Source: Verrucomicrobiales bacterium
Lineage (GTDB): Bacteria; Verrucomicrobiota; Verrucomicrobiia; Verrucomicrobiales; DEV007
DNA length: 64,000 nucleotides
Direction: 5' to 3'
Assembly: GCA_002698785.1 (NCBI GenBank)
Contig: PAAG01000032.1
Location: 1 to 64,000 of the forward strand
Shown here: piece by piece, positions 52,321 through 61,397 of the stretch
How positions within the stretch are numbered: position 1 is the stretch's first letter
Layout: each line of letters opens with the position of its first letter
Notes under the pieces: generated by a model
Seen by the model: only the letters and a program-made list of their open reading frames with translations
Told to the model about the DNA's origin: nothing
Databases searched by the model: none
Position numbers and translations under genes: made by a program

Positions 52321-54762
52321 ATGAACGAAGCGCAGCGGACCAAACAGAATCTCGAATACCTGGAGTCACTCGGAGTATCACTGGATACACCGGTTGCAGA
52401 AGAGATGGTAGAATCGGCGGCCAGAAGGACCACAAGTTTTGAGAGTCTGGAGGCATCACCCGATGATACGTTGGAAACCTTTCACGGCGTCCAGGAGACC
52501 ATATCGAGAGGAGATTCCCTCTCGTTGAGTCAGAACGATTTCCTCGAAGCCATTATCTTTCCGACCAAGCGACCTGTCGCATACGTTACCGAAACGGGTT
52601 ACAACGACTTCGATCAGCCTGACTGGCTCTTTCTGAATGGGAGCGGCCCGAAAGAAATATTGGGAGCCGCATTTCCCTCGATTGGCCGGATCGAGTGTGC
52701 CGACAAGAGTTCTAAATACTGCGGTACTGGGTTTTTCGTAGGAGAAGACATACTCCTGACAAATCGACATGTTGCCCAGATGTTCGTGTCTGGAGTCGGA
52801 AAGCGGCTCAGGTTCATGGACTTCCGTGGACCCTTTATTGACACAGAGAAGTATGTCTACCCGACGCCTGGGAAAATTCTCAAGATAGAGGAAGCTCTCA
52901 TGATCCATCCCTATTGGGATGCCGCATTTCTTCGGGTGTCGGGAGATCTGGAGCTATTTACTCCGTTGACTATGCTGGCCGAACAACCCGAGGGACTCAT
53001 TGGGAAATCCGTTGCTACGGTTGGTTATCCCGCAAAAGACACGCGAAACGATTCGGCGGCGCAGAGCCTTGTTTTTGAGGGTGTCTATGATCGCAAACGA
53101 CTACAGCCGGGCAAGGTTTCCCACGAGAAACTTTCGATCAACTCATTTCAAAAAACGGTCGATGCCATGGGGCACGATTGCTCCACTCTCGGTGGCAACT
53201 CTGGATCATGCGTATTGGATATTGAGAGCGGCAATGTGCTAGGGCTGCACTTCGCAGGAATATACAAAAAGCACAACTTTGCTGTCCCTGCTTGGGAATT
53301 ATTGAGCGACAAGCAAGTCCGGGATTTGGGGGTCAAATACACAGGCTCTCCCGCTCAGGAACGGGAATGGGTCACTATCTGGGATAACCCTCTATATAAG
53401 GCGAGACCCGTCCCCGCTGAGGAAACACTGGTACCTACCGGTTCTCCAACAGGAATCGTCTCGGCCATGACTTGGTTCGAAACGATCGACGACTCAGGCA
53501 TTGCCAGCGGGTTTGAAAGGGACAGGGTCCAGACTGAGGACGCATTGATCAATGCTCTGGGGCCCGAAGAAGCCTACGAATACATACAGGATCTCGAAGC
53601 CGAACTGGGTAGCGGCGCAGGAGAAGAAGGGCTCTTCACAAAACCAGATCCAGAACTCCCTCACATTATCCTCCTTCACGGAATCATGGGGGCACATCTG
53701 GCGAACTTTGGAGTATTCAAAAACCGATACTGGCTCGATTTCGCAGAGCTCTTGAAAGGCAATCTTGCGGAGCGTCTAAGCCTCAGTCCAGATGGCCTCA
53801 AGGATTTGGTCGATGGAGTTACGCTCTTTCCTGACGGCCATATCAAACTATCCTACCACAAAGCTGCCCGCCGCTGGCGAAAGAAAGGCTTCGTTGTGCA
53901 CGAATTCTCCTACGACTGGCGAAAGAGCGTTTCTCTCGCCGCCGAAGAGTTGAATGCTAGGATCCGTCAGGTGAAAAATGGTAGTGGGAAGAAAGTCTGC
54001 CTTGTTGGCAACTCGATGGGAGGGCTTGTCATTAGCACCTATGGGAACAAGTTCGACGACTGGTCCGACTATGTTGAAAAAGTCGTTCTCGTCGGCAGCC
54101 CACTGGGAGGCAGCTATGCTGTCCCCATGGCAGTGACAGGTCAGAACAAGACACTCGCAAAACTCTCTCGATTCTCTCGCAGCGACACTTTGGACGAGTT
54201 TCGTCAGTTTGCTGCCGGAATACCTGGCTTGATTGAGATGCTGCCTCATCCCGATCTGTTTCCGGATGCCAACGCATTTTATGCCGAGGCAAACTGGCCC
54301 GACGAAATCTTTCCCAAACAGAAGTGGCTCGACCATAGTCGCAGTCTCAAAGACCCACTCCGCACTTCACCCATCCTGAAGGGCGCAACGTCACTTTTTG
54401 TATCTCTTCATCATCCCACCGCCGACCTGTGGACTGCCGAAGGAAAGCCCGGTGGAAATCCCTCGCTTGGCGACGGAACCGTCCCAACCCGGTCATCCTT
54501 AATCGATGGAGTGCCCGCTTTCAAAGTCGACAGAGTACACGGAGACATGTTGAACGATCCTCTCGTAATCTCGGGGGTGGTCGACCTCATCAAAACGGGG
54601 AACCCAAACCTCGCAAAAGTAACCGACCAGGATCTGAAGGGGCGGAATCCCGCACCAGAAACAGTCGAAGAGATTCCATCTGAGACACTGGAAGCCACTG
54701 CAGAAAAAATCGAACTTGGCGAGTTCGACCGAGTCGACTGGCTCGACTTGATGCAGCCTTGA
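52321..54762 (+). CDS. Trypsin-like protease fused to an LCAT-type alpha/beta-hydrolase
   Basis: The 813-residue protein follows a good Shine-Dalgarno GGAGG (52309-52313). Residues ~1-100 are helical and polar. The S1 protease domain (~118-330) shows H150 in LLTNRHVAQM, D200 in HPYWDAAFLRVS, and S294 in LGGNSGSCVL. The second half is an LCAT/PGAP1-like lipase or acyltransferase: H-G-I-M-G-A-H (453-459), YDWRKSV (531-537), nucleophile elbow G-N-S-M-G-G (563-568, Ser565), LGDGTVPTRSS (716-726, Asp718) and V-H-G-D (739-742, His740). A helical tail with an acidic end follows. No signal peptide. Likely a cytoplasmic membrane-lipid-directed effector that may be activated by proteolysis (inference). 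Confidence 0.88.
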   Translation: MNEAQRTKQNLEYLESLGVSLDTPVAEEMVESAARRTTSFESLEASPDDTLETFHGVQETISRGDSLSLSQNDFLEAIIFPTKRPVAYVTETGYNDFDQPDWLFLNGSGPKEILGAAFPSIGRIECADKSSKYCGTGFFVGEDILLTNRHVAQMFVSGVGKRLRFMDFRGPFIDTEKYVYPTPGKILKIEEALMIHPYWDAAFLRVSGDLELFTPLTMLAEQPEGLIGKSVATVGYPAKDTRNDSAAQSLVFEGVYDRKRLQPGKVSHEKLSINSFQKTVDAMGHDCSTLGGNSGSCVLDIESGNVLGLHFAGIYKKHNFAVPAWELLSDKQVRDLGVKYTGSPAQEREWVTIWDNPLYKARPVPAEETLVPTGSPTGIVSAMTWFETIDDSGIASGFERDRVQTEDALINALGPEEAYEYIQDLEAELGSGAGEEGLFTKPDPELPHIILLHGIMGAHLANFGVFKNRYWLDFAELLKGNLAERLSLSPDGLKDLVDGVTLFPDGHIKLSYHKAARRWRKKGFVVHEFSYDWRKSVSLAAEELNARIRQVKNGSGKKVCLVGNSMGGLVISTYGNKFDDWSDYVEKVVLVGSPLGGSYAVPMAVTGQNKTLAKLSRFSRSDTLDEFRQFAAGIPGLIEMLPHPDLFPDANAFYAEANWPDEIFPKQKWLDHSRSLKDPLRTSPILKGATSLFVSLHHPTADLWTAEGKPGGNPSLGDGTVPTRSSLIDGVPAFKVDRVHGDMLNDPLVISGVVDLIKTGNPNLAKVTDQDLKGRNPAPETVEEIPSETLEATAEKIELGEFDRVDWLDLMQP

Positions 54763-54978
54763 TGGCCGGGAGCAAATATTTGTTCGATTGACGCATCCTG
54801 TTTCGACAGCGTATTGCGCCAAATGAGCTACAGGAAGGGAAGGCAGAAGTCATACCTGCTAATATCTTCTCAGCTCGACCTCTTATGTGGATGTGTTAGT
54901 GTTTGTTGAGGCGAAGCTATCCCGTTGGCGGGCGCTGCTTCCAGCACTGTCAGATCCGCTTATGAGGGAAAAGCAGCA

Positions 54979-55073
54979 AAATGATGGTCCGAAAAACATC
55001 GCAACTCGCACAAAATCAGGGACATCACGCGAAAATGATGGAAAAACGAAACCCCCATCATTTCCCATCATTT
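54979..55073. promoter_or_regulatory. AAAATGATGG repeats and long-loop hairpin before FGE gene
   Basis: AAAATGATGG occurs near 54979 and 55033, and its inverse CCATCATTT(T) near 55056 and 55064. The copies at ~55032 and ~55064 can pair (10 bp, about 22-nt loop). They lie in the 385-bp gap before the FGE gene, which otherwise holds nothing recognisable. Confidence 0.5.
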
Positions 55074-55147
55074 TGTTTTTCACCATTTTTGAAAGCACTC
55101 GTAGACTCTTTCCTGAAAACAATTGTTTCATCCCTCTCCTCGTCCTG

Positions 55148-56359
55148 ATGCCCCCATACACACAACATTCCTACGAAAGCAGATTGGTGACTTCTGTCTT
55201 CGGACTTCTGACCTCTCTCTCCCTTCTCATCTCCTGCTCAGAGGCCCCACCCAAGACATCTCCTGACGAAACCACCACCTCGACTCCCGCCAACGCTCCG
55301 GATGGAATGGTCCTCATCCCCGGCGGCACCTACCAACGCGGTGGAGATGATGAAGAAAGGGAAGGGGAGTCCTTCTCGCACCAGACTGCCTATCCGGTTC
55401 ATGAGGTGCAAGTCGACGCATTCTGGATCGACGAGACCGAGGTCACGAATCGCCAGTTCATGGAATTCGTCGAGGCCACCGGCTACAAAACATTCGCCGA
55501 GCGCCCTTTGCCTGAGGAACGTGCTAGTGAACTCGATCAGGAAACAAAGCGAAACCTCCTGCGCTTGGAGCTTCTAGCAAACAATGCCACGGGACAGCAG
55601 CGCGAGGAAATCCTCGATTCTATCGACCGCATTCTGGAGGCATCAGAGGAGGGGCATTTCGCAGGAGCGATCATCTTCGCGTTGCCAGAAGGCGAACTAT
55701 CCGATCCGCAGGATATCTCCCAGTGGTGGAAGATCGTCCCCGAAGCAACCTGGCGCACTCCCGGTGGTCCGGGCACCACTCTTGAAGGCCTCGACGATCA
55801 TCCCGTTGTGAACGTCACCTACGAAGATGCTGCTGCCTACGCCGAGTGGGCCGGAAAGCGACTCCCTACCGAGGCGGAGTGGGAAAAGGCTGCTCGCGGT
55901 GGCCTCGATCATCAACCTTATGTCTGGGGAAAAGAGATGTTTCCCGAAGGCGAAGATGTCTGGATGGCGAACATTTGGCAGGGAAAATGGCCGCACGAAA
56001 ACTCCGAGGCCGACGGCTATTTCACCACCTCACCTGTAAAGAGTTTCCCACCAAACGACTACGGACTCTACGACATGGCGGGCAACGTCTGGGAGATTGT
56101 CGCCGACTACTACCACCCGAACGCCTACCAACTCGCCTCCGCAACCGAGCCAAATTCATCCGGACCAACAAAGGAAGATGCAACCCCTTCAGAAGAGGAA
56201 ATCGAGGCCCACGTCACCAAGGGCGGATCGTTTCTCTGTTCCGATGTCTGGTGCAAGGGCTATCAGCCTGGCGCCCGCGAACGAATCGATAACGAATCAC
56301 CCTCCAATCACACCGGTTTTCGCTGCGCCATGGATGTTTCCACTGCACCGTCTGAATAG
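55148..56359 (+). CDS. Formylglycine-generating enzyme (lipoprotein)
   Basis: The ATG at 55148 gives a lipoprotein signal ending L-I-S-C (~27-30); the upstream open frame from 54887 is rejected. The ~403-residue FGE-sulfatase domain begins GMVLIPGGTYQRGGDD (~54-69), with P-V-H-E-V-Q-V and D-E-T-E-V-T-N-R-Q-F. It continues to RLPTEAEWEKAARGG (~237-251), Y-D-M-A-G-N-V-W-E (~305), and G-G-S-F-L-C-S-D-V-W-C-K-G-Y (~359-372). The Cys pair spaced CxxxxC is that of genuine FGE, which oxidises a sulfatase Cys/Ser to formylglycine using copper; many FGE-domain proteins lack it. Exported, so it presumably acts on exported sulfatases. None is encoded in this window. Confidence 0.87.
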   Translation: MPPYTQHSYESRLVTSVFGLLTSLSLLISCSEAPPKTSPDETTTSTPANAPDGMVLIPGGTYQRGGDDEEREGESFSHQTAYPVHEVQVDAFWIDETEVTNRQFMEFVEATGYKTFAERPLPEERASELDQETKRNLLRLELLANNATGQQREEILDSIDRILEASEEGHFAGAIIFALPEGELSDPQDISQWWKIVPEATWRTPGGPGTTLEGLDDHPVVNVTYEDAAAYAEWAGKRLPTEAEWEKAARGGLDHQPYVWGKEMFPEGEDVWMANIWQGKWPHENSEADGYFTTSPVKSFPPNDYGLYDMAGNVWEIVADYYHPNAYQLASATEPNSSGPTKEDATPSEEEIEAHVTKGGSFLCSDVWCKGYQPGARERIDNESPSNHTGFRCAMDVSTAPSE

Positions 56360-56549
56360 CCTGTTGTGGCACTGGTGTAGACGGCTGATTTCGAACGAGT
56401 TAGAAGGGGGGGGGCAGAATCGCGCCACCCTGAAAGTGGTACTGCATCCCGATGCCATCGCCGGGATTAAGGGCCTATCCTTAGCGTGGGAGATTCGATA
56501 CCGTTCACGAAAATGGGAAATCGACTTTCCTCGCACCCCCCTAGAAAGA

Positions 56550-59500
56550 ATGATGCTTCGCAAAATCCGATCCATGACTTCCCATCACGGGCTTTTCGGT
56601 TTCTCCGTCGGCGCTGGCTTGCTATGTTCATTGCTGATCCCTGCCTCACAGGCAGAAGAAGCTCTGTCTGGTGAAGCGCTGAAGTTTTTCGAAAACAAGA
56701 TTCGTCCAGTCCTCGCGGAGAATTGCTACGGATGTCACGGCGAGGAGAAAGCCAAGGGTGGTCTTCGCGTCGATCACATCGATGCCATTCTCAAAGGCGG
56801 CGATACAGGCCCTGCATTAGTAAAGGGCGACTCCGAGGCTTCACTCATCATCGAAGTCGTTCGCCGCGACGACCCCGACTTCGCGATGCCGCCGAAAGAA
56901 AAGGATGCTCTCTCCGAAGAGCAGGTGGCCGATCTTGCAAAGTGGATCGCGATGGGCGCCCCGTGGCCCGCGACAGATACTTTCACCGAAGTCGAACGCG
57001 ACGAGCACGGATTCACCGCAGAGGACAAGGCGTGGTGGGCAGTGCAGCCCCTGGCAGATGTGAAGGTGCCGGATGCAGGAAGAGAGTGGGCGAAAAACGA
57101 GATTGATCCATTTATCTACCGCAGCCTCAAGGCAAAAGGCCTGGAACCGTCCGAGCCCGCGTCGGCAGAGGAGATGGTGCGCCGCATGCACTTCGATCTC
57201 ATTGGCCTTCCGCCTTCCACCGAAGTGGTCGCAGCCTTCTCCGCAGCCTATGCGAAAGATCCTGACAAAGCCGTTGCCGAAGAGGTTGATCGCCTGCTTG
57301 CCGACCCTCGATACGGAGAGCGCTGGGGGCAGCACTGGCTCGACGTGGTGCGTTATTCCGACAGCGACGGTTACAACGCAGACGGATACCGCCCCGACGC
57401 GTGGCGCTATCGCGACTATGTCATCAATTCCCTGAACGACGACAAGCCGTATGACCAGTTCGTGCGGGAGCAACTCGCTGCCGACGAATTCGCCGCAGAC
57501 GATCCTGACAAGCTCATCGCCACCGCATTTCTCCGCCACGGCGTTTACGAATGGAACCAGCGCAACGCCGAGATGCAGTGGGACCTCATCATCACGGAAA
57601 TGACCAACGTCACAGGCGAAGTCTTCCTCGGCGTCGGAGTCGGTTGTGCCCAGTGCCACGATCACAAGTTCGACCCCATACTTCAGAAGGACTACTTCGC
57701 CCTTCAGTCATTTCTCAATGCCACATGGTGGCCCGAGGATCGCACTCTTGCTACACCGGAGCAGAGAGCCGAATACAACAAGCAGCTCGCCAAGTGGGAA
57801 GAGGCAACGAAAGACGTCCGAGCCGAACTCGATAAGCTGACAAAGACCTACTATGAGAACTCCCGCGATGGGGCCTCCAAGGTCTTTCCTGATCCGGTCA
57901 AAGAAATGTATGCCAAGGATCCCGAGGAGCGGACCGCCTACGAAGAGCAGATTTCCCAACTGGTGCAGCGACAGGTCGACCACGCGAAGAACCGCCTCGA
58001 TTTCAAAAAGAAGTTCGAGAAAGACGAGAAAAAGCTGGCCCTCTACAACGAACTCCAGGAGAAGCTGAAGAAGTTCGACGACATCAAGCCCGAGCCTCTC
58101 CCTGTGGCATTCATTTCCACTGACGTCGGCACCGAGCCGGCCGTTACGAAGTTCAGCCAGCGCGGCGGAAAAGTTGCTGTTGAGCCTGCCTTTTTTACAC
58201 TGCTCGATCAGCCAGCGCCAAAGATCACACCTACAGAAACCACTACTGGCCGACGCACCGCTTTGGCCAATTGGATCACGCGCGAGGACAACCCTCTTTC
58301 CACCCGCGTCATTGTGAACCGTCTCTGGCAGCACCATTTTGCCAAGGGCCTCGTCCCCACTCCCAATGACTTTGGTCGCCTTGGCGAAGAGCCCAGCCAC
58401 CCTGAACTGCTTGACTGGCTCACCCGTGACTTCCTCAACGGAGGTTGGAAGATGAAGCGCGTGCATCGCCTCATCATGACGAGCGCTACATACCGTCAGA
58501 CAGCACGGAGAAAGATGTCAGAAAAAGAATCGGTAGCCGATTCTGGAAACAGGCTCCTCTGGCGTTACCCGCCGAAGCGTCTCGATGCCGAACAGATCCG
58601 CGATGCGATGCTCTTCGTATCCGGCGAATTGCAGCAACGCGATGGGGGAGCCTCCATCGACGGCTCTGCGACCAACCGGAGCGTCTATGTGAAGCGTCGC
58701 CGCAACTCCCGCGATGCCTTGATCGGAAACTTCGACGCACCGCTTGGCTTTGCCTCTGCCCCTGACCGCCTCTCCACGACAACGCCTAACCAATCACTCA
58801 TGATGGTGAACGGCGATTTCTCCCGTAAGAGAGCCACCGCCTTTGCCAAGCGCATCCTCGATGGAAAAACGAAGATCGAGGCCGAAGACATTCGCGAAGC
58901 CTATCTATTGGCCTATGGTCGTGAGGCTCAGCCTTCTGAGGTCGAGTCGGCCCTTTACTTCCTCGGTGCCCACGAAGAATTCGTCGAAGGCCCCGCAGAG
59001 GCCCCTCGCAAGTTCCCCAACGAAACCGGTCTTCGCCCCACCTCCCAGGTGTTCGGCGATGGAAAGGCACTTGGGCTTGGTGAGAACTCTCTCTGGATTC
59101 AGCCCGGTAGCCGTTTCGAGCGCCTCGCCGTGAAAGATGTCGAACTCCCCAGCGAGGAGTTTACCATCGAGGCGGTTGCGAACCTCGACCGTCTCTATCC
59201 TGATGCATCTGTAAACACGCTCGTCAGTAGGTGGAATGGCAGCACCAAGACTCCTGGTTGGAACCTCGGGGTGACCAGTGAAAAGTCCGGCTTCAAGCCG
59301 CGAAATTTCATCGTGCAGCTGACTGGCGAGACCTTCCAGCACGAGCCGTTTTACGAGGTCGTCGCTTCCAACCTGCGCTTTCCTCTTCAGACTCCAACGT
59401 ACATTGCCGCGGCCATTTCGGCGAAGCCTGCCAAGGACGATGTCACTAAGGGCAGTGTCACTTTCTACATGAAAGAGCTCGGCAAACCCGACGCACCATT

Positions 59501-59867
59501 GCAGGTCCAGACGGTGGAGCATCAGGTCGTAGGTGGACTCGATGCATCGTCCGCCTTCCGCACTCTTATCGGTGGGCGCGACCGGGCGAAAGGTCATCTT
59601 TGGGATGGTCAACTCGGTCGTCTCATTGTCAGCAACGGCATCCTTTCTCCTGACCAACTCATTATCAATGGCGGCAAAGGAAGCCCGGAAGGGAAGCGCA
59701 TCATTGACTGGAACTTTTCTGGAAAAGACGGCGAGCACCCTGCACCGAACACGGCCTGGCTGCGCGAGGCTGCCGATCCGTCAGGTATCCCACTGCGCCT
59801 CCTCGGCTCGACCACAGATTTCTGCCAGGTGCTCCTCAATTCCAACGAATTTCTCTATCTTCACTGA
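56550..59867 (+). CDS. PSCyt1/DUF1549/DUF1553 protein with LamG-like domain
   Basis: I start at ATG 56550 (the upstream open frame to 56097 overlaps the FGE gene and is not used). The ~1105-residue exported protein has a signal region, PSCyt1 haem motif C-Y-G-C-H-G (~58-63), and a DUF1549 region with D-P-R-Y-G-E-R-W-G-Q-H-W-L-D-V-V-R-Y and a second CxxCH C-A-Q-C-H-D-H-K-F-D-P (~370). A coiled-coil spacer follows (~420-530), then DUF1553 with R-V-I-V-N-R-L-W-Q-H-H-F and P-K-R-L-D-A-E-Q-I-R-D-A. A LamG-like sandwich near the C-terminus (~845-1060) follows. With the DUF1501 partner 42 bp downstream it forms the common planctomycete/verrucomicrobial pair. Function undetermined, probably cell-envelope redox or polymer-related. 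Confidence 0.9.
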   Translation: MMLRKIRSMTSHHGLFGFSVGAGLLCSLLIPASQAEEALSGEALKFFENKIRPVLAENCYGCHGEEKAKGGLRVDHIDAILKGGDTGPALVKGDSEASLIIEVVRRDDPDFAMPPKEKDALSEEQVADLAKWIAMGAPWPATDTFTEVERDEHGFTAEDKAWWAVQPLADVKVPDAGREWAKNEIDPFIYRSLKAKGLEPSEPASAEEMVRRMHFDLIGLPPSTEVVAAFSAAYAKDPDKAVAEEVDRLLADPRYGERWGQHWLDVVRYSDSDGYNADGYRPDAWRYRDYVINSLNDDKPYDQFVREQLAADEFAADDPDKLIATAFLRHGVYEWNQRNAEMQWDLIITEMTNVTGEVFLGVGVGCAQCHDHKFDPILQKDYFALQSFLNATWWPEDRTLATPEQRAEYNKQLAKWEEATKDVRAELDKLTKTYYENSRDGASKVFPDPVKEMYAKDPEERTAYEEQISQLVQRQVDHAKNRLDFKKKFEKDEKKLALYNELQEKLKKFDDIKPEPLPVAFISTDVGTEPAVTKFSQRGGKVAVEPAFFTLLDQPAPKITPTETTTGRRTALANWITREDNPLSTRVIVNRLWQHHFAKGLVPTPNDFGRLGEEPSHPELLDWLTRDFLNGGWKMKRVHRLIMTSATYRQTARRKMSEKESVADSGNRLLWRYPPKRLDAEQIRDAMLFVSGELQQRDGGASIDGSATNRSVYVKRRRNSRDALIGNFDAPLGFASAPDRLSTTTPNQSLMMVNGDFSRKRATAFAKRILDGKTKIEAEDIREAYLLAYGREAQPSEVESALYFLGAHEEFVEGPAEAPRKFPNETGLRPTSQVFGDGKALGLGENSLWIQPGSRFERLAVKDVELPSEEFTIEAVANLDRLYPDASVNTLVSRWNGSTKTPGWNLGVTSEKSGFKPRNFIVQLTGETFQHEPFYEVVASNLRFPLQTPTYIAAAISAKPAKDDVTKGSVTFYMKELGKPDAPLQVQTVEHQVVGGLDASSAFRTLIGGRDRAKGHLWDGQLGRLIVSNGILSPDQLIINGGKGSPEGKRIIDWNFSGKDGEHPAPNTAWLREAADPSGIPLRLLGSTTDFCQVLLNSNEFLYLH

Positions 59868-59908
59868 GGTCCATCTCAAGTTCTAACATTTACACGTTTT
59901 ACGAAGCC

Positions 59909-61339
59909 ATGTCCTGCAATCGAATCGATCACCCTCACAGTCGCCGCGAATTCCTCGGGCGTGCCGGAGCCGGTTTTGGCGCTGTCGCTCTGTCCGCTCT
60001 TACCGGTGAAAAGCTGCTCGCTTCTACCGGAGCACCCAATCCTGCGGCTGCGAAAATTCCTCACCAGCTCGGGCGTGCCAAGAATGTGATCTGGCTCTTC
60101 ATGGAAGGTGGCCCAAGTCACCTCGACCTTTTCGATCCCAAGCCGGAACTCAACAAACTCCACGGCCAGCAACTGCCTGACAGCTTCGAGGTTCCCGTTC
60201 TTCCTATGGGGGAAACCACCGCGCCGTTGATGAAGTCCAACCGCACGTTCAAACAACACGGTGAGAGCGGCCTCTGGGTTTCTGACTGGTTTCCGCACCA
60301 GGCAAAAGTGGCTGACGAACTCTGCGTCATCCGCTCCTGCGTGTCGGACGGTATCAACCACGCCGGCGGTGTCTGCCAGATGAATACCGGCTCTGTCTTT
60401 GGCGGTCGTCCTTCACTAGGCTCGTGGATTTCCTACGGTCTCGGCACGGAAAATCGCAGCCTTCCCGGTTTCGTCGTCATTAAGGATTCGAATTCCATGG
60501 TCGTGAACGGTGCCCGTGCCTGGGGCTCGGGATTTATCCCGGCCGTCCACCAGGGTGTCCTCTTCGAGCAGGGGAATGAGCCTATCAAATTCCTCAATAA
60601 CCCAAAGGATACCACCAGCCGCCGCCAGGAGAGCAAGCTGAGCTTCCTCGAGCAGGTGAACCAGCGCCACTACCAGAACCGCGAAGACAATACCGATCTT
60701 GAGGCTCGCATCCGCAGTTATGAATTGGCCTTCCGTATGCAGGCCGAGGCTCCCGAAGCCATCGATCTGGACAGCGAACCAAAACACATCAAGGAACTCT
60801 ACGGTCTCGAAGACAAAGAAACCGAGACCTACGGTCGCCAGTGTCTCATGGCTCGGCGTCTCATCGAGCGCGGTGTTCGCTTCATCCAGCTTTACCACGG
60901 AGCCGGCAGCAAATGGGACAGCCACACCAAGATGGAACAGAATCACGGCCGCCTCACCAACAACGTCGACAAGCCCATTGCTGGCCTGATCCAGGACCTG
61001 AAGCAGCGCGGTCTCCTCGACGAAACTCTCGTCATCTGGGGCGGCGAATTTGGCCGGACTCCGATGAGTGAAAAAGGCGACGGCCGCGATCACAACCCCA
61101 CCGGCTTCACCATGTGGATGGCCGGAGGCGGTGTGAAAGGTGGCCAGACCATCGGCTCTACCGACGAACTCGGCCTTTACGCTGTCGAAGACAAAATGCA
61201 CGTGCACGACATCCACGCCACCGTAATGGGGCTACTCGGTCTCGACCACACCGAGGTCGTCTACATGCACAAAGGTCGCCCTGAGCGAGTCGACCTGAAC
61301 GAGGGTCACGTCAATCCGCGTCTCGTAACCGGTGTGTGA
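59909..61339 (+). CDS. DUF1501 protein, Tat-exported
   Basis: The 476-residue protein carries a twin-arginine signal ([10 protein letters not shown], ~11-20). The DUF1501 domain has the start [20 protein letters not shown], then [41 protein letters not shown], and [17 protein letters not shown]. The fold is alkaline-phosphatase/sulfatase-like, but the family's activity is not established. It is the partner of the DUF1549/DUF1553 protein and follows it by 42 bp. The next gene starts 59 bp later. Confidence 0.93.
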   Translation: MSCNRIDHPHSRREFLGRAGAGFGAVALSALTGEKLLASTGAPNPAAAKIPHQLGRAKNVIWLFMEGGPSHLDLFDPKPELNKLHGQQLPDSFEVPVLPMGETTAPLMKSNRTFKQHGESGLWVSDWFPHQAKVADELCVIRSCVSDGINHAGGVCQMNTGSVFGGRPSLGSWISYGLGTENRSLPGFVVIKDSNSMVVNGARAWGSGFIPAVHQGVLFEQGNEPIKFLNNPKDTTSRRQESKLSFLEQVNQRHYQNREDNTDLEARIRSYELAFRMQAEAPEAIDLDSEPKHIKELYGLEDKETETYGRQCLMARRLIERGVRFIQLYHGAGSKWDSHTKMEQNHGRLTNNVDKPIAGLIQDLKQRGLLDETLVIWGGEFGRTPMSEKGDGRDHNPTGFTMWMAGGGVKGGQTIGSTDELGLYAVEDKMHVHDIHATVMGLLGLDHTEVVYMHKGRPERVDLNEGHVNPRLVTGV

Positions 61340-61397
61340 TTTGAAGTGTTTGCGCTGTAGTTGCCAAAACACTATTCCGACCTTCCTTCTTTCTGTA

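Noticed and set aside
54887-55147. N-terminal extension of the FGE gene
   Set aside because: The first 87 codons are not protein-like and the ATG at 55148 begins a lipoprotein signal.
56097-56549. N-terminal extension of the DUF1549/DUF1553 gene
   Set aside because: It overlaps the end of the FGE gene in another frame; the ATG at 56550 begins the signal peptide.
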